This document shows, in pieces, positions 6,971 through 15,538 of a stretch of DNA of 39,037 bases. The position numbers and the translations under genes were made by a program. The notes under the pieces were generated by a model. It ran no database searches. It was not told the origin of the DNA and was given only the letters and a program-made list of their open reading frames with translations. This DNA comes from Candidatus Thalassarchaeum betae (lineage in GTDB: Archaea > Thermoplasmatota > Poseidoniia > Poseidoniales > Thalassarchaeaceae): NCBI GenBank assembly GCA_022448665.1, contig JAKUUO010000006.1, positions 1 through 39,037 of the forward strand, written 5' to 3'. Positions within the stretch are counted from its first letter, which is position 1, and every line of letters starts with the position of its first letter.

Positions 6971-7984
6971 ATGTCCGAACTGCTAGACCCTGAACTGGAC
7001 TCGATTCTGGAAGGGACCTCGCGCTCGTTCTACCTCACCCTCAAGAATCTCCCCTCGGGCATCCGCTCGCAGGTCGGACTGCTCTACCTGCTGGCACGCA
7101 CGTCCGATACCATAGCCGACTCAGAGAGGGGGGCTCCTGCTCAAAGACTGCAGGCGCTCGAGCGTTACAACGAGTACGCCCAAGGAAACTCAAGCACGCT
7201 TCCAGACCTCTCCGATCTCGCGCAGCTACAGAGGATTGCCTCCGAGAGAAAGCTGCTGGAGAGGGTGGGTGACACTGTCGCTTGCGTCGGCCGATTCCCT
7301 GACTCTGATCAGCAGCACATCCGCCACTGCCTCGACATCATTGTAGGAGGCCAGAGCCTCGATCTGGAGCGCTTCGCAAACGCCGGAGAGGGGCAGATAG
7401 TCGCGCTAGCAGATGACGTGGAACTGGACGACTACGCCTACAGAGTCGCGGGAAGCGTAGGGGAGTTCTGGACTCGGATGACGCTCGATCACCTGTTCGA
7501 GGCTGATGCGGAGACCGAAGTAGCGATGTTCGAGAAAGGAGTTCGTTTCGGCAAGGCGCTGCAGCTGATCAACATACTTCGCGATATCCCCGCGGATCTA
7601 CGGATGGGACGTTGCTACATCCCGAGCAATTCCCTGTCCGATATCGGGATGGAGCCAATGGACTTGCTCGACGCGGGAAACATGGGTCACTTCAAGCCGC
7701 TTTTCGACTCCTGCATCGATGTGGCTGAGTCCCATCTAGATGCAGCGGTCGAGTACATCGGAATGCTCCCTCACAGCCAGTTCCGCCTGCGTGGGGCCTG
7801 CATGCTGCCCGTGTTAATCGGGCAGCGCACTCTGGCCCTCCTCAGAGATGGGAATGTGCTAGAACCGAGCAATAGAATCAAGGTGACCCGGGATGAGATA
7901 AATGACCTCCTGAAGACGGTCGCGTTCGCAGTGCCATTCGCCAAGAAAAGCAGGAAACTCCTGAGTGAGTACCGCGATGCCTGA
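6971..7984 (+). CDS. Squalene/phytoene synthase family protein, paralogue A
   Basis: A head-to-head prenyl synthase of 337 residues. It has the family start TSRSFYLTLKNLP, the first Asp motif DTIAD (Asp46, Asp50) and the second DIPAD (Asp205, Asp209) within NILRDIPAD, followed by RCYIP. These bind the magnesium-diphosphate groups. It resembles the bacterial branch of COG1562 whose members make squalene, dehydrosqualene or phytoene; the product cannot be assigned from sequence. ATG 6971 is preceded by GGGAG at seven bases; a GTG at 6965 is an alternative. It is followed by a second, diverged paralogue, separated by two short inverted repeats. Confidence 0.86.
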   Translation: MSELLDPELDSILEGTSRSFYLTLKNLPSGIRSQVGLLYLLARTSDTIADSERGAPAQRLQALERYNEYAQGNSSTLPDLSDLAQLQRIASERKLLERVGDTVACVGRFPDSDQQHIRHCLDIIVGGQSLDLERFANAGEGQIVALADDVELDDYAYRVAGSVGEFWTRMTLDHLFEADAETEVAMFEKGVRFGKALQLINILRDIPADLRMGRCYIPSNSLSDIGMEPMDLLDAGNMGHFKPLFDSCIDVAESHLDAAVEYIGMLPHSQFRLRGACMLPVLIGQRTLALLRDGNVLEPSNRIKVTRDEINDLLKTVAFAVPFAKKSRKLLSEYRDA

Positions 7985-8005
7985 GGGCCGCAAGAAAGGT
8001 ATTAC

Positions 8006-8042
8006 TGCGGTCCTGAGGACCGCATGACGCGCGGCCCGCGCG
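8006..8042. repeat. Two adjacent short inverted repeats between the synthase paralogues
   Basis: The first, 8006-8024, has 8-bp arms TGCGGTCC/GGACCGCA around TGA. The second, 8028-8042, has 7-bp arms CGCGCGG/CCGCGCG around one base. They lie in the 109-base gap between two same-direction genes. They could form RNA hairpins (processing, pausing or partial termination) or be a protein site. No T-tract follows, so a simple terminator is not evident. Confidence 0.45.
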
Positions 8043-8093
8043 CACGAGGGAGAGGTTCAAAGGCAGGTTGCGGTCGCTCGATTCGGGAATAGC

Positions 8094-9344
8094 ATGGCTC
8101 AGCGTCAGGATTCAGATTTGGCCACCGACGCCAAATTAGGCCTTGAGCAGAGCATATCCCTGTACGATGCAGACGAGGAGCCACGAGGTATCGAGAGGGT
8201 CCGCTCTGCGGTCAATCTGACCAAGGAAGCGGCTCGCGTAATCAGCATCACGGCGCTCGAGGCGGTTCGCGAAGGAGCGCTCTTCATGGGCGTTATCGGC
8301 AGCAGAGGCGAGTTGGTCAACCCATTCAGCCACATCGATGCCGCGATCTGGTCCGAACCGGATGTCCCCGAACGCATGACTGAGACCGCATACGACTACT
8401 GTGAGGAGCTCACCAGAAGGGAGGCCGGCAACTTCTACCACTCGTTCAAGTATCTGCCTGACCTGGAGCGCCGTGCCATCATGGCGTACTACGCATTCTG
8501 CCGGCGCGCCGATGACATCGCCGATGGAGATTACGTCGACATCTTCCCCGGCGGTTCCTCCGACGAGCCGGAAGCCATCAACTACAGGGCCAAGATCGAG
8601 CTTCTCAGCACTGGCAGACCAGTCGTCGACCGCTCTGCCTACAACGACAAGATGTCGCAGTTGTTCTACTACAGGAAGAAGCTCTCCACTGCCTATGGGG
8701 ACGTTACCTCGACCGATCCTATCTTCATGGCGATGAAAGACACGGTCGAGACCTTCGGAATCCCGCGCCAGATGCTCGATGACATGGTCAGCGGCATGGA
8801 GGATGATTTCCACCGCAACCGCTACCAGACCTTCGAGGACCTCTACTCCTACTGCTACAGGGTGGCTTCCACCGTCGGACTCGTCTGTATCGAGATTTAC
8901 GGCTACGACGACCCTAGGGCGCGCGAGTACGCCGAAGCCTGGGGCGTCTTCATGCAACTCACCAACATCCTGCGCGACGTCGCCGAGGACGCCGAGCGCG
9001 ACAGGGTCTACCTGCCTCTGGATGACCTCGTACGTTTCGGCATCACCGAAGACGACATCAAGAGCGGTAAAGAGCTGCTCAAGCATCCCGGTTGGAAGCC
9101 GTTCGTCGACGAGTACATCGAGAGGTGCGACAGGTACCGCGAGAAGGCGTTCAAGCTGTTCCCGCTTCTCGACAGGTCGTCACGCTACTCGCCTGCCGCT
9201 ATGGCGACCTTCTACCAGTCGATTCTCAAGAAGATCCAGAAGAGTGGCGGAGACGTCTTCACTGAGAGGATCCAACTTAGCAAGGCCGAGAAGATGGTCT
9301 TCGCTGCGTACGTGTACGTGCGCTACCGCTTCCTCGCACTTTGA
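8094..9344 (+). CDS. crtB: Phytoene/squalene synthase family protein, paralogue B
   Basis: A 416-residue protein with the phytoene synthase layout: AGNFYHSFKYLP, first Asp motif DDIAD (Asp140/141, Asp144), and second motif DVAED (Asp295, Asp299) in NILRDVAEDAERDRVYLP. Phytoene synthase joins two geranylgeranyl diphosphates as the first step to carotenoids; squalene synthesis is the alternative. An N-terminal extension of about 85 residues precedes the conserved domain and includes TKEAARVISITALEAVREGALFM, perhaps an amphipathic helix at the membrane. No desaturase or cyclase gene is in the window. The crtB symbol is a best guess from motif style. Confidence 0.78.
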   Translation: MAQRQDSDLATDAKLGLEQSISLYDADEEPRGIERVRSAVNLTKEAARVISITALEAVREGALFMGVIGSRGELVNPFSHIDAAIWSEPDVPERMTETAYDYCEELTRREAGNFYHSFKYLPDLERRAIMAYYAFCRRADDIADGDYVDIFPGGSSDEPEAINYRAKIELLSTGRPVVDRSAYNDKMSQLFYYRKKLSTAYGDVTSTDPIFMAMKDTVETFGIPRQMLDDMVSGMEDDFHRNRYQTFEDLYSYCYRVASTVGLVCIEIYGYDDPRAREYAEAWGVFMQLTNILRDVAEDAERDRVYLPLDDLVRFGITEDDIKSGKELLKHPGWKPFVDEYIERCDRYREKAFKLFPLLDRSSRYSPAAMATFYQSILKKIQKSGGDVFTERIQLSKAEKMVFAAYVYVRYRFLAL

Positions 9345-9378
9345 GCAGAAGCGGCTGCCTATGGCAAGCCAGACAGAA

Positions 9379-9407
9379 GAAATATTGAGCGAATCGCAAC
9401 GGGGGAA
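9379..9407 (+). promoter_or_regulatory. TATA-like box and ribosome site before ABCE1
   Basis: GAAATATTG (9379-9387) lies 26-34 bases before the ATG at 9413 and resembles an archaeal TATA box. GGGGGAA (9401-9407) lies five bases before the same ATG and could act as a Shine-Dalgarno site. Together they suggest that ABCE1 has its own promoter inside the long plus-strand run. Confidence 0.42.
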
Positions 9408-9412
9408 GCAGC

Positions 9413-11191
9413 ATGAGGGTGGCAGTACTTCTGGAGGACCGTTGCCAGCCCAAGAAGTGCAACGCCGAGTGCTGGGCCTTCTGCCCTCCTGTGCGCAACG
9501 GCATCGAGTGCATAGTCCTCGATGACTCGAGCGGCAAGCCGCTGGTCTCCGAGGCGCTGTGTATCGGTTGCGGAATCTGCGTCAACAAGTGCCCGTTCGA
9601 TGCCCTCATCATCACCAATCTGCCTGAGGAGTTGGAAGGCGAGATGACTCATCGCTACGGCGAGAACGGCTTCCGTCTGTTCCGCCTGCCCGCACCGCGC
9701 GAGGAGCAGGTTGTCGGCATCCTCGGACCCAATGGAATGGGGAAATCCACTGCGGTGAATCTCCTAGCCGGGGCCATTCAGCCGAATCTAGGTGACTGGA
9801 CGGTAGACTCGCGCGACTGGGGCGACATTCTCGAGACGTTTCCGCGCGGCGAGCTGCGCGACTATCTGGGGATGGTCGCAAACGAAGGCGTCACAGTCGC
9901 CGTCAAGCCGCAGAACATCGACAAGTTGCCTAAGATCTTCGATGGCGAGGTCCGCGAGTTGCTCGAGCGTGTCGATGACCGCGGAGAACTGTCCGAGTAC
10001 GCGGGGATGCTCGCAATCGAGCATGTCCTCGAGCGCAAACTGGGTGCGCTTTCAGGGGGGGAATTGCAGCGCGTCGCCCTCTGCGCTACACTACTCAAGG
10101 AAGCTGAGGTCTATTTCTTCGACGAGCCCTCGTCTTACCTCGACATCCATGAGAGGATGCGCATGGTGCGCATCATACAGGATCTCGCCGGGCGCGGCAA
10201 GCGTGTCATAGTCGTGGAGCACGACCTAGCGATACTCGATGTGCTGTGCGACCTTCTGCACGTGGTCTACGGCGAAAGGGCGGCCTACGGCATATTCACC
10301 CCCCCACGTTCGACTCGCAAAGCAATCAACGCATACCTCGACGGCTTCCTGCCCGAAGAGAACATCAGAATCCGCGAGAAGCCCATCCAGTTCCTGCGCG
10401 GGCGTACCCGCGGGGAGGAGGCAGGGATGCCTGTACTGAAGTGGGGCGACATCGAGAAGACGCTGGGCGACTTCCACCTCAAGACCGGTCAGGGTGAAGT
10501 CAAGTCCGCCGAAGTCGTAGGGGTGGTAGGCCCCAATGCCACTGGCAAGACCACTATGGTCAGAATCATCGCGGGAGAGATGGATCCAGACGAGGGTTGG
10601 TGCACGATGGATGTCAAGGTCTCCTACAAGCCTCAGCACGTCAGCACCGAATTCGAGGGGACTGTACAGGACTGGCTCGACACCGAACTGGGCAACAGGT
10701 GGCGCGCGGGTGAGTTCCATACCCAAGTCGTACGCACGCTGCAAGTCGACAAGATGCTCGAGTTGCAGGCCAAGAAGCTTTCAGGTGGCGAGTTGCAGGC
10801 CGTCTGCATCGCCATCTGCCTCGGCAAGGAGGCCGACCTCTACCTGCTCGACGAGCCGAGCGCCCATCTGGACGCCAACGCGAGGATGGAGGCGGCCAAG
10901 GCCATCCGCAGGACGATGGAGGGCAACGAGAAGGCGGCGATGGTCATCGACCACGACATCTACTTCATCGACATCGTCAGTGATTCTCTGTTGGTCTTCG
11001 ACGGCGAGGGCGGCAGCAACGGCAACGCCGTCGGCCCTCTGAGCCTCCGCAAGGGGATGAACCGCTTCCTTTCGGACGTTGATGTGACTTTTCGACGCGA
11101 TCATGACTCGCACAGGCCCAGAATAAACAAGTCAGGCAGCGTGAAGGACCGCGAGCAGAAGGCGAGCGGGGAATACTTCTACGCGCAGTGA
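9413..11191 (+). CDS. Ribosome recycling ATPase ABCE1/Rli1
   Basis: A full-length 592-residue member of the archaeal/eukaryotic family that splits ribosomes after termination. The N-terminus has two 4Fe-4S ferredoxin-like motifs: one around CQPKKCNAECWAFCPP and one CIGCGICVNKCPF. Two nucleotide-binding domains follow. NBD1 has Walker A GPNGMGKST, signature LSGGELQRV and Walker B FFDEPSSYLD. NBD2 has GPNATGKTT, LSGGELQAV and LLDEPSAHLD. A hinge with basic residues joins them. All cluster cysteines and ATPase motifs are intact. This gene supports an archaeal origin for the window. Confidence 0.97.
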   Translation: MRVAVLLEDRCQPKKCNAECWAFCPPVRNGIECIVLDDSSGKPLVSEALCIGCGICVNKCPFDALIITNLPEELEGEMTHRYGENGFRLFRLPAPREEQVVGILGPNGMGKSTAVNLLAGAIQPNLGDWTVDSRDWGDILETFPRGELRDYLGMVANEGVTVAVKPQNIDKLPKIFDGEVRELLERVDDRGELSEYAGMLAIEHVLERKLGALSGGELQRVALCATLLKEAEVYFFDEPSSYLDIHERMRMVRIIQDLAGRGKRVIVVEHDLAILDVLCDLLHVVYGERAAYGIFTPPRSTRKAINAYLDGFLPEENIRIREKPIQFLRGRTRGEEAGMPVLKWGDIEKTLGDFHLKTGQGEVKSAEVVGVVGPNATGKTTMVRIIAGEMDPDEGWCTMDVKVSYKPQHVSTEFEGTVQDWLDTELGNRWRAGEFHTQVVRTLQVDKMLELQAKKLSGGELQAVCIAICLGKEADLYLLDEPSAHLDANARMEAAKAIRRTMEGNEKAAMVIDHDIYFIDIVSDSLLVFDGEGGSNGNAVGPLSLRKGMNRFLSDVDVTFRRDHDSHRPRINKSGSVKDREQKASGEYFYAQ

Positions 11192-11234
11192 TGCAAACCA
11201 TTGGATTATTGAATGAGTCCTCGGACGCCGGAGT

Positions 11235-11741
11235 GTGCCCGATGAAGTCGAGGACGATGCCCCAGAGGCCGTCGATGAGGATACCGAGGCGGACCCGGTA
11301 GAGGTGCTCGAGTCAAGGGTCGCAGAACTCGAGGAAGAGCTTCAGTACTCCGCCGCCGAGATGGTGAACACTCGCCAGCGTGCCGCTCGGGAGCGCTCGG
11401 AGGCGCTGCGCTACGGTGGGATGGCCATCGCTCTCAGGATGCTTCCTCTGTTAGATAGTCTCCAGAAGGCACTGGATGCTTCGGACGATGACGATTCCGA
11501 TGGACTGCGAGAGGGGGTCAGACTGACCTTCAAGGGCGCCAAGGCCGCCTTGGAGGCCGAGGGAGTCACCCAGATAGAGGTGGATTCGACATTTGACCCG
11601 ACGAACATGGAGGCCATCGCCACGGTTCCCGCTCCCGAGGGATCCGAGCCAGGGAGCGTCATCGAAGTCGTCGAGGTCGGTTACATGTACTATGACCGCG
11701 TCCTTCGCGCCGCTAGAGTGATAGTGGCCGAGGGCGAGTGA
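11235..11741 (+). CDS. grpE: Nucleotide exchange factor GrpE
   Basis: Cochaperone that drives ADP release from DnaK. The 168 residues show the family pattern: an acidic N-terminus, a long coiled-coil helix (VLESRVAELEEELQYSAAEMVNTRQRA in part), the short helical region LRMLPLLDSLQKAL, and the C-terminal beta-wing with FDPTNMEAIATVP and VVEVGYMYYDRVLRAARV. The start is GTG 11235. No dnaK or dnaJ is in the window. The stop codon shares bases with the ATG of the Rieske gene (TGATG), so the two are probably translationally coupled. Confidence 0.92.
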   Translation: MPDEVEDDAPEAVDEDTEADPVEVLESRVAELEEELQYSAAEMVNTRQRAARERSEALRYGGMAIALRMLPLLDSLQKALDASDDDDSDGLREGVRLTFKGAKAALEAEGVTQIEVDSTFDPTNMEAIATVPAPEGSEPGSVIEVVEVGYMYYDRVLRAARVIVAEGE

Positions 11742-12802
11742 TGTCGGAGGAGCGTATCATCGACCCGGATATCGCGAAGGCGCAGACACTGCCCTCGCGG
11801 CACTACACCGACGAGAGGGTTTTCTCGGACATTATCTCAGGATTCTCCGGGTGCTGGCACTTCGCGGCACACGAGAGCCAACTGGCTGAGCACAATGTCC
11901 TGCCGCTGGACCACATGGAGCACATGATCGGCGAGCCGATGCTGCTGACCCGTGATGAAATCGTCCGCTGCGTATCCAACGTCTGCACCCATCGCGGGAT
12001 GCTGGTCGCCACTGAACCGTGTAGCGCCTCCACGCTGCGCTGCGGATACCACGGCCGAACATTCGGACTCGACGGATGCTTCCGAAACATGCCAGAGTTC
12101 GAGGGGGTGGAGGGCTTTCCCAGCGCCTCCGACGACCTAGCCGGGTTCCCTCTAAGACGCTGGAAGGGACTATTGTTCGCAGGCACCGAGCCGCGCCGCT
12201 TCGAGAACTGCATGGACGAACTCGGGTCGCGGCTCGGCTGGATGCCGATTGAGTCGTTCGAGCACGACCCGTCGCGCCACCGCTCGTACGACATCGACGC
12301 CAACTGGGCGCTATATGTCGACAACTACCTCGAGGGTTTTCACATCCCGTACGTCCACGGCGACCTCCACGAGGAACTCGACTACGACTCTTACCGGACC
12401 GAGTTGTTCGAAGGAGGGGTGCTGCAGGTCGGAATCGCACGCAGGGGCGAGACCTGCTTCGAGCTACCTGAGTCGTCACCCGACCACGGTCAGCGGATTG
12501 CCGCCTACTACTACTGGCTGTACCCCGGTGTGATGCTGAACTTCTATCCTTGGGGGCTCTCTGTGAACCTCGTCATCCCGCTCTCTGTCGACCGAACCAG
12601 AATAGTCTACCATGGCTTCGTCTGGGACCGCTCGAAACTGGGCGAGGGGGCCGGCGGGGACCTCGATAAGGTCGAGGCTGAGGACCAAGGGATTGTCGAA
12701 GCCGTGCAGAGGGGTGTTGCTGCCGGTGCTTACGACAGAGGTCGCTACTCTCCAACCAAGGAAGCAGGAGTTCACCACTTCCACAGGATGCTTGCATCCT
12801 GA
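11741..12802 (+). CDS. Rieske non-heme iron oxygenase, alpha-subunit type
   Basis: A 353-residue ring-hydroxylating or amine-monooxygenase type protein. The Rieske 2Fe-2S ligands are Cys82-x-His84 and Cys101-x2-His104. The mononuclear iron site is in DNYLEGFHIPYVH (Asp194, His201, His206). The C-terminal stretch EDQGIVEAVQRG with later HHFHRML resembles choline/carnitine monooxygenase-like members. Substrate is unknown, and no reductase or ferredoxin partner is adjacent. ATG 11741 overlaps the grpE stop; a GTG at 11738 is also possible. Confidence 0.88.
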   Translation: MSEERIIDPDIAKAQTLPSRHYTDERVFSDIISGFSGCWHFAAHESQLAEHNVLPLDHMEHMIGEPMLLTRDEIVRCVSNVCTHRGMLVATEPCSASTLRCGYHGRTFGLDGCFRNMPEFEGVEGFPSASDDLAGFPLRRWKGLLFAGTEPRRFENCMDELGSRLGWMPIESFEHDPSRHRSYDIDANWALYVDNYLEGFHIPYVHGDLHEELDYDSYRTELFEGGVLQVGIARRGETCFELPESSPDHGQRIAAYYYWLYPGVMLNFYPWGLSVNLVIPLSVDRTRIVYHGFVWDRSKLGEGAGGDLDKVEAEDQGIVEAVQRGVAAGAYDRGRYSPTKEAGVHHFHRMLAS

Positions 12803-12839
12803 CGGGCATTTGATAACCGCTCGGGCCATCAGGGACTCC

Positions 12840-14924
12840 ATGAGTCGCGATGCCAAGACTAGGATAGCCATTCTGCTTGTTATTTCCATGCTGCTGTCGG
12901 GTTGCACCGGCGAGGTCTTGGAAGAGCCGATAGACGATGTGCCTGGTTGCATGGATGAGACCGCGAGCAACTACAACCCCGATGCCACCGTATCCGACAG
13001 GTCCTGCACCTATCCCGAACCGGAGCCCGAACCGGAGCCGGAGCCAGATGTAAGGCTAACCTCGCAGTCCGAGTTCTGCGACGACGTGAACCCGCACCAC
13101 TGCATGCTGCCCTTCCCGGCTCCTGCTTTCCTCGTAGATGATGAAACCACGGCCACGGGTTACAGGTTGCACATCACGGCTGAGGCGATTCCGGATTCCG
13201 GTTCAGGCCCGTCCGATGCGTTCCACATGATCAACAGACTGGACGGGTACAGCCCCTCCACCCAGATATTCACCACCTTCGAGTCGACCCCCGACGTATC
13301 AGGCCTAGCCGACCAGTACAGCATCGGCGACTCACTCAACCCCGGGCACGCAACCGTACTAATCAACCTCGACACCGGCGAGCGGCTTCCACACTGGGTG
13401 GAGATCGACCTGCGCAGCCAGGAGGACGAGCCGACCTTCGTCTACATCCGCACAGTTCGCGGCCTCGACCACGATGCATCCTACGGAGTCGCTTACCGCA
13501 ATCTGGTCGACACCGGGGGCAACGCAGTCGAGCCTTCGGCCGCCTTTGCCGCACTGCGCGACGGCCAATCCACCGACTCGCCTCAGATCGAGGCGCAGCG
13601 CGCCGATTACGAGGGGCTGTTCACTTCCCTCGGGGAGGCTGGGGTCGATAGGTCCACGCTACAGGCATCCTGGTTCTTCCACACCGCCTCGACAGCTTCC
13701 ATCCTGCAGGACATGGTGGCCATGCGCGACGATGCATCGCAAAGGTTGGGAGACGAAGGAGTAGGCTGCGACGTCTCCGAGGTCGTGGAAGACTACGGGG
13801 AGGACAATACGACTTTTCGCCTGATTCGAGGCACATTCAGAACCCCTCAGTACATGGAATCTGACTACCCGCCTGCAGCGATGCGCAGGGATGCGAGCGG
13901 ATCCCCTGAATTCATCGAATTCCGAGAAGTGGTCTTCGCCATCCTCATCCCACAGATTCTGGCCGAGGAGGGTCGCTCTGGATCTATGACAATTCTCGGC
14001 CATGGCTTCATGGGCGACGGAGATGGCATGGTACGGGCCAACCGGGTATTCGCAAACATGACTGGCAGAGTGATGATTGGGACCGATTGGAAGGGATGGA
14101 GCTCTGATGGCGATTTTGATGCTCTGACCTACTCCCTGATCAACGTCGAGTACTTCCAGCACCAGCAAGAGCGACACATGCAGTCGATTGTCAACAACCT
14201 CGCTATGATGCGGACATTCACCGGCGTGTGCGCGGATCTCCCGGAGTTCCAACACGAAGGCACCAATCTGGTTGATGTCTCGGATGTGAACTACTGGGGA
14301 GTATCCTTCGGAGGGCTCCGTGGCCCTGCATTGATGAGCATGGTTCCCGAGGTGGACCGCGGAGTGCTGTGGGTAGGAGGATCCTCTTTCACTCACCAAA
14401 TCGAGAGGTCTACTCACTACACTACCTTCGAGTTGCTTTTCGGCGAGAGCATAGCATACCCGTCTAGGAACGACAGGGGGATCATGATAGCTGCGATGCA
14501 ATCCCTCTGGGACGCAACTGATGCGGAAACCTTCCTGCCATACCACGAGAATGGTCTAGATGGGCTGATTCAACCCTTCCAGATGGTCTACATCACCTCG
14601 ATGAACGACTTCCAAGTAGCGACTTTGAGTTGTGACAGGGCCGTCAGGACAGCCGGCCTTGCAAATCTGGAGGCTTCCGCCTGGCATCCATGGGGCGTGG
14701 AGGTAGTAAGTGGGCCTATCACGGGCTCGGGAGTCGCATACTTCGACGGCAATTTCCCCGAGGTTCCCACTGGCAATCTCGCTGGACCCCTAGACTATCA
14801 CTCCAACGCACATGGGCAAGTCATACCCCAACCAGCGGCCTATACCATGGCATTCGACTTCCTCGACACCGGAGTGATTAGTGACACATGCGACGGGTCG
14901 TGCACCTTCGAAGGCATCTGGTAA
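12840..14924 (+). CDS. Large secreted lipoprotein with alpha/beta-hydrolase (lipase-like) domain
   Basis: The 694-residue product has a signal peptide ending in lipobox LLSGC (Cys about residue 23), a GCMDETASNYNPDAT motif, a Pro-Glu repeat linker and a large extracellular part. The first half (CDDVNPHHCMLPFPAP, then INLDTGERLPHW) resembles large lipases and virulence-factor lipases of bacteria. The hydrolase region has HGF (His388) as a likely oxyanion strand and a nucleophile elbow GVSFG with Ser489. His658 in NAHGQ is a candidate catalytic base. It probably hydrolyses lipids or esters outside the cell. ATG 12840 has AGGGA four bases upstream. The upstream open frame overlapping the Rieske gene is not coding. 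Confidence 0.75.
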   Translation: MSRDAKTRIAILLVISMLLSGCTGEVLEEPIDDVPGCMDETASNYNPDATVSDRSCTYPEPEPEPEPEPDVRLTSQSEFCDDVNPHHCMLPFPAPAFLVDDETTATGYRLHITAEAIPDSGSGPSDAFHMINRLDGYSPSTQIFTTFESTPDVSGLADQYSIGDSLNPGHATVLINLDTGERLPHWVEIDLRSQEDEPTFVYIRTVRGLDHDASYGVAYRNLVDTGGNAVEPSAAFAALRDGQSTDSPQIEAQRADYEGLFTSLGEAGVDRSTLQASWFFHTASTASILQDMVAMRDDASQRLGDEGVGCDVSEVVEDYGEDNTTFRLIRGTFRTPQYMESDYPPAAMRRDASGSPEFIEFREVVFAILIPQILAEEGRSGSMTILGHGFMGDGDGMVRANRVFANMTGRVMIGTDWKGWSSDGDFDALTYSLINVEYFQHQQERHMQSIVNNLAMMRTFTGVCADLPEFQHEGTNLVDVSDVNYWGVSFGGLRGPALMSMVPEVDRGVLWVGGSSFTHQIERSTHYTTFELLFGESIAYPSRNDRGIMIAAMQSLWDATDAETFLPYHENGLDGLIQPFQMVYITSMNDFQVATLSCDRAVRTAGLANLEASAWHPWGVEVVSGPITGSGVAYFDGNFPEVPTGNLAGPLDYHSNAHGQVIPQPAAYTMAFDFLDTGVISDTCDGSCTFEGIW

Positions 14925-15527
14925 TCAGCCGACTGGCTCGCCGCCCTCGCCTAGGAAGGCGAGACGGCGTAGTCCCTGCGTCTCGATGAGGTGTTCCACG
15001 ACAGCCGTCGGCACAGCGTGTGAGAGGACTGCTCGGACCGCCTCGTCGTCATCTATCGTTGACATCATCTGAGCCGTGGCTCGCACACGCCAGCCCTCGA
15101 ACCGCTCGCGTTGTTCTAGGGAGGTCATCACGACCTGCCAGCCAGCGGTCTCGTAGAGGCCCGCGGAAGGCAGGTCGCTGGTGAAGAAGATACCAGCAAA
15201 ACCGTGATACTTCTCGGCGTGAGCAACCCAGTTGGGCGGGTCCTCGATGTCAGGTATCGCCACGATGCGAACATGCTCGTAGCCGCCCTTGTCGTCCAAC
15301 CAGGCCCGCAGCATCTCCTCGCGCTCCTCTGTGCTCCACGGGTTCTCCATCGACTCGGGGCGGTTGGAAGAGCCTATGGCGATGACCAGAGGAAGCTCGG
15401 GCGCGTTCGACAGGCGCCATCCCTCGGCGGCGGATATCATCAGAGTGTGTCCGCGGTGGACGGGCTGGAAGCGGCCTAGGACGACGACTCCCGGGGCAGG
15501 GGGCGAGGCTGGCGGCTCCGGATGCAT
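14925..15527 (-). CDS. nadM: Nicotinamide-nucleotide adenylyltransferase, archaeal NadM type
   Basis: Joins NMN (or nicotinate mononucleotide) and ATP to make NAD. The 200-residue protein has the nucleotidyltransferase signature GRFQPVHRGH near residues 17-26 and IGSSNRPES-NPWSTEEREEML, which are typical of the archaeal family. The second ATP motif, usually SGT-x-IR, reads EGWRVRATAQMM here, so the Ser/Thr of the usual motif is changed. ATG 15527 leaves a short Pro-rich leader; a longer frame would overlap the upstream gene. The stop is the first base after the convergent lipoprotein gene ends. Confidence 0.87.
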   Translation of the reverse strand: MHPEPPASPPAPGVVVLGRFQPVHRGHTLMISAAEGWRLSNAPELPLVIAIGSSNRPESMENPWSTEEREEMLRAWLDDKGGYEHVRIVAIPDIEDPPNWVAHAEKYHGFAGIFFTSDLPSAGLYETAGWQVVMTSLEQRERFEGWRVRATAQMMSTIDDDEAVRAVLSHAVPTAVVEHLIETQGLRRLAFLGEGGEPVG

Positions 15528-15538
15528 CGGAAGCTCGG

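Noticed and set aside
8136..9086. Antisense ORF over the second phytoene synthase
   Set aside because: Same reason: mirror frame of a gene with intact Asp motifs.
12612..12839. Upstream extension of the lipoprotein hydrolase frame
   Set aside because: It overlaps the Rieske gene in another frame, and the signal peptide clearly starts at 12840.
13659..14546. Antisense ORF of 295 codons over the lipoprotein gene
   Set aside because: Shadow of the GC-rich coding strand; composition is unlike a protein and the plus-strand gene has signal peptide and catalytic motifs.
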